From Desulfobacterales bacterium (GTDB lineage Bacteria > Desulfobacterota > Desulfobacteria > Desulfobacterales > Desulfobacteraceae): a DNA stretch of 7,043 bases. The translations under genes were made by a program, and so were the position numbers. Of this stretch, positions 5,233-7,043 are shown piece by piece; the stretch's first letter is position 1; each line of letters starts with the position of its first letter. The notes beneath the pieces are model-generated. The model ran no database searches and was not told the origin of the DNA. It worked only from the letters and a program-made list of their open reading frames with translations. The stretch is taken from contig JAKSBO010000065.1 in NCBI GenBank assembly GCA_022361095.1, positions 1 to 7,043 of the forward strand, in the 5' to 3' direction.

Positions 5233-6709
5233 AATTTTTTGGGGGGGTCCGGTTTGATAGGGTTACCCATGAGGAAAAAATATCGGATTTTTCTTCCAGG
5301 CGTTCAAATATGTAATCCTGGATCCCTGACATAATCCGACATCTTTCGTTAAAGGGCCGCCCAAAGATGCTGCCGTGCACCACATAGTTGTAGACCGGGC
5401 AGACACCGCAATAGGGGTGGTATACACAGTCGTGGCATCCGGGAAGCCCTTCCAGGCAACTGGCGATACCCACGCACCGGACCACACCGTTTGTAACGAC
5501 CTGTTGGTGGGAAGAATCGCTGACATTTCCCAGGCAAAACACATTGTCCCCGGATGCATCTACCATTCGGCCCTCGTCACAGGTGAAAATACGCCCGTCG
5601 TAATTGTAAGCCAGTTGTCCGATACCTGCACCGCAGGGAGAGCGTATATCCATGAATCCCGGATCCGTTCGGGTCAGGATTTTCTGTAAAAAAATCAAGG
5701 CTGTTTTTTCAAGGAAAACAGTGCCCGATTCATTCAGTTCCAGGATATAGTCAAGGCACCGGCGATAGAACGCCAGGAACTGCGTTGCCGTGTATTGCGA
5801 GCCGTTCAGGCGGCCTTCACTGAAACCGAACGGATTTACCGGACGCAGGTGAATGGTTTGAAAGCCAAGGTCCACGTACAGATCCACCAATGATTTGTGG
5901 TCCCTTAAAATATCTTTGGAGATCGTGGGTAAGGCGTTCAGCCGGCCGTAGGTTTTGCCTTCCCGGTCCTTTTTGTCCAGTTCCGCTGAAATCCGGCGGA
6001 TCTGGTCCACCGTTTTTCTGAAACTGTTTCCTGCCGTTAACACACGGTGTTTATTGTGAATCTCTTCGGGTCCATCCAGGGAGGTACAGATGGCCACATC
6101 GTTTTCCAGCAGAAAAGAGCGTTTTTGATCGTCCATCAGGCTCAGGTTTGTAACAATGCTGAAAATGATATTTTTATCTGTGTTTTTTGCTTGGGTATAC
6201 GCAATAACATGACGGACCGTATCAAAGTTGGCCAGGGGCTCGCCGCCCTGAAATTCAATGCAGAGATCCCGGGCACCGGAATTCAGAATGAAATCGACGG
6301 TTTCCTCGGCTGTCTTCAGATCCATATCATAATTACTGCGGTCCATGCCCTTGCGCCCGGCCTGGCAATATGAGCAGGTATGGTTGCACCGCAGGGTCAC
6401 CACCAGGATGTGCAGACCCGGACCCCTGTGCAAAAAATCATGCTTTGTCCTGTATTCATGGATGAAACCGTCAATGTCACCGCCTTCGAAGAGAAATCCT
6501 TTGTCAAGCAGCCTTTCCCGCAAGGGTCCGGATACACAGGCCGGATCACTTCTCAACTGGACAAACTCATCTTTGTTCAGAAACAGGTGGTTTCCCACAT
6601 CATTGGTCAGAAGGTACCTGTCGGAATGGATCTGTTTGAACCGGAAATAATTTAATTCATCGTTCAATTCATTGTTCATTGGATTTTTCATATTGCGCTT
6701 GACCCGCAT
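5225..6709 (-). CDS. HxsB-like radical SAM/SPASM maturase
   Basis: This 494-aa protein has the architecture of HxsB, the SPASM radical SAM maturase of the His-Xaa-Ser RiPP system. The N-terminal 100 residues (YLLTNDVGNHLFLNKDEF, then YRTKHDFL) resemble the HxsB N-terminal region. The radical SAM motif is CNHTCSYCQ (Cys108, Cys112, Cys115) and EFQGGEP lies at 152-158. The SPASM domain starts with CGAG (Cys359) and TCDEGRM (Cys377) in a CX12GX4C pattern. It continues CX2CX5CX2C (Cys425, Cys428, Cys434, Cys437) and ends with Cys457, enough ligands for two auxiliary clusters. SPASM enzymes typically install radical-derived crosslinks or other changes in ribosomal peptides. The start at 6709 follows an AAGGA with a short 4-base spacer and overlaps the preceding frame by 41 bases. 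In-frame ATGs at 6691 and 6679 are alternatives. The long frame upstream to 6883 is a shadow of the neighbouring gene. No HxsA, HxsC or HxsD partner is seen, so I name it only HxsB-like. Confidence 0.9.
   Translation of the reverse strand: MRVKRNMKNPMNNELNDELNYFRFKQIHSDRYLLTNDVGNHLFLNKDEFVQLRSDPACVSGPLRERLLDKGFLFEGGDIDGFIHEYRTKHDFLHRGPGLHILVVTLRCNHTCSYCQAGRKGMDRSNYDMDLKTAEETVDFILNSGARDLCIEFQGGEPLANFDTVRHVIAYTQAKNTDKNIIFSIVTNLSLMDDQKRSFLLENDVAICTSLDGPEEIHNKHRVLTAGNSFRKTVDQIRRISAELDKKDREGKTYGRLNALPTISKDILRDHKSLVDLYVDLGFQTIHLRPVNPFGFSEGRLNGSQYTATQFLAFYRRCLDYILELNESGTVFLEKTALIFLQKILTRTDPGFMDIRSPCGAGIGQLAYNYDGRIFTCDEGRMVDASGDNVFCLGNVSDSSHQQVVTNGVVRCVGIASCLEGLPGCHDCVYHPYCGVCPVYNYVVHGSIFGRPFNERCRIMSGIQDYIFERLEEKSDIFSSWVTLSNRTPPKNYD
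5235..5247 (-). other. C7A6 homopolymer tract at a gene overlap
   Basis: On the minus strand seven C are followed by six A, within the last codons of the HxsB-like gene (ACC CCC CCA AAA) and just upstream of the next ATG at 5232. Such runs are prone to polymerase slippage or ribosomal frameshifting. The next gene lies in the +1 frame relative to this one. Confidence 0.6.
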
Positions 6710-7043
6710 CTTTTCCTTTTGTTGTGTTTTGGTATTTTTCCTCCCAAGGGACTGCGATGCCCAGGGGATCATCCAGATAGTCGTCAAAATCCCGGTCAAT
6801 GTCTGAAAAATCGGTTTCAGGGTCCAGGGCAGCCAGGGGGTCTTCTCCGGGGAAACCGCCCGCGCCGAACAGGGCGCGGGCAACCACTATTTCCTTGACG
6901 GTTTTCGATTTTTCCATCAACATTTCCCGGAAAGACTCATTCAGCAGCTCATTGCGGAACTCGGCTTCCGGATCATCATGGGTTTCCATGGCATTATCCG
7001 TACGGCCCCGGAGCGTCACAACCCACTTGCCGTTTCCGTTGTC
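6669..7043 (-). CDS. Acidic protein of unknown function, 5' end beyond window
   Basis: This frame is open from the right edge to a TGA at 6671-6669. Possible internal starts are a GTG at 7019 (116 aa) and an ATG at 6989 (106 aa). Neither has a clear ribosome binding site, and the frame stays open above them (DNGNGKWVVTLRG), so the gene probably begins outside the window. Counting from 7019, residues 20-50 look helical and mixed-charge. Residues 52-57 are a short Gly-rich stretch (GAGGFP), and 59-84 are strongly acidic (DFSDIDRDFDDYLDDPLG). PWEEKYQ and a polar tail follow. No Cys, signal peptide or membrane segment is visible. It overlaps the HxsB-like gene by 41 bases and heads the visible operon. 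A position next to a SPASM maturase makes it a possible substrate or accessory protein, but I recognise no family and this is inference only. Confidence 0.65.
   Translation of the reverse strand, partial: DNGNGKWVVTLRGRTDNAMETHDDPEAEFRNELLNESFREMLMEKSKTVKEIVVARALFGAGGFPGEDPLAALDPETDFSDIDRDFDDYLDDPLGIAVPWEEKYQNTTKGKDAGQAQYEKSNEQ
6714..6718 (-). promoter_or_regulatory. Probable ribosome binding site for the HxsB-like gene
   Basis: Read on the minus strand, AAGGA precedes the ATG at 6709 by 4 bases. It lies inside the end of the upstream acidic frame. The alternative ATGs at 6691 and 6679 have no such sequence, so this site decides the start, though the spacer is shorter than usual. Confidence 0.5.

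Noticed and set aside
6710..6883. N-terminal extension of the HxsB-like gene to an upstream start at 6883
   Set aside because: The added 58 residues are a shadow of the acidic upstream frame. The AAGGA before 6709 and the usual HxsB length both favour the shorter protein.

Overview
All of the convincing coding sequence in this window is on the minus strand, so genes read from high to low coordinates. It is nearly gapless, with neighbouring genes overlapping or separated by 5-14 bases, which suggests one co-transcribed operon. GC content is moderate, and the proteins resemble radical SAM families found in sulfate-reducing Desulfobacterota (former Deltaproteobacteria). That placement is a judgement from protein style; no rRNA, tRNA or housekeeping marker is present.

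Layout in reading order. (0) Positions 7043-6669 hold the end of an acidic, Cys-free reading frame of unknown function that is open to the window edge. (1) 6709-5225 encodes a 494-aa radical SAM/SPASM maturase closely resembling HxsB of the His-Xaa-Ser RiPP system. (2) 5232-4333 (299 aa), (3) 4319-3330 (329 aa), (4) 3324-1708 (538 aa) and (5) 1693-743 (316 aa) encode four related radical SAM proteins. Each has a CNxxC-x-F-C cluster motif and a C-terminal CX2CX5C auxiliary Fe-S motif. Number 4 carries a second auxiliary-cluster region in a C-terminal extension of about 230 residues. (6) 746 to the left edge encodes a radical SAM protein with an N-terminal domain resembling a cobalamin-binding fold. 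It is truncated by the window, and its reading frame becomes doubtful below about position 120.

The window therefore holds six consecutive radical SAM genes with no other enzyme between them. An HxsB-like SPASM protein, an array of diverged auxiliary-cluster radical SAM paralogs and a B12-type radical SAM protein together look like a multi-step peptide or protein modification pathway, in which several chemically different radical reactions may act on one substrate. The known HXS partners (HxsA, HxsC, HxsD) are not seen here. The substrate is unknown; the acidic upstream frame is the only candidate in view and the evidence for it is weak.

No promoter, terminator, RNA gene, CRISPR array or insertion sequence is evident. 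There is no gene-free stretch longer than 14 bases, except the uncertain left end.
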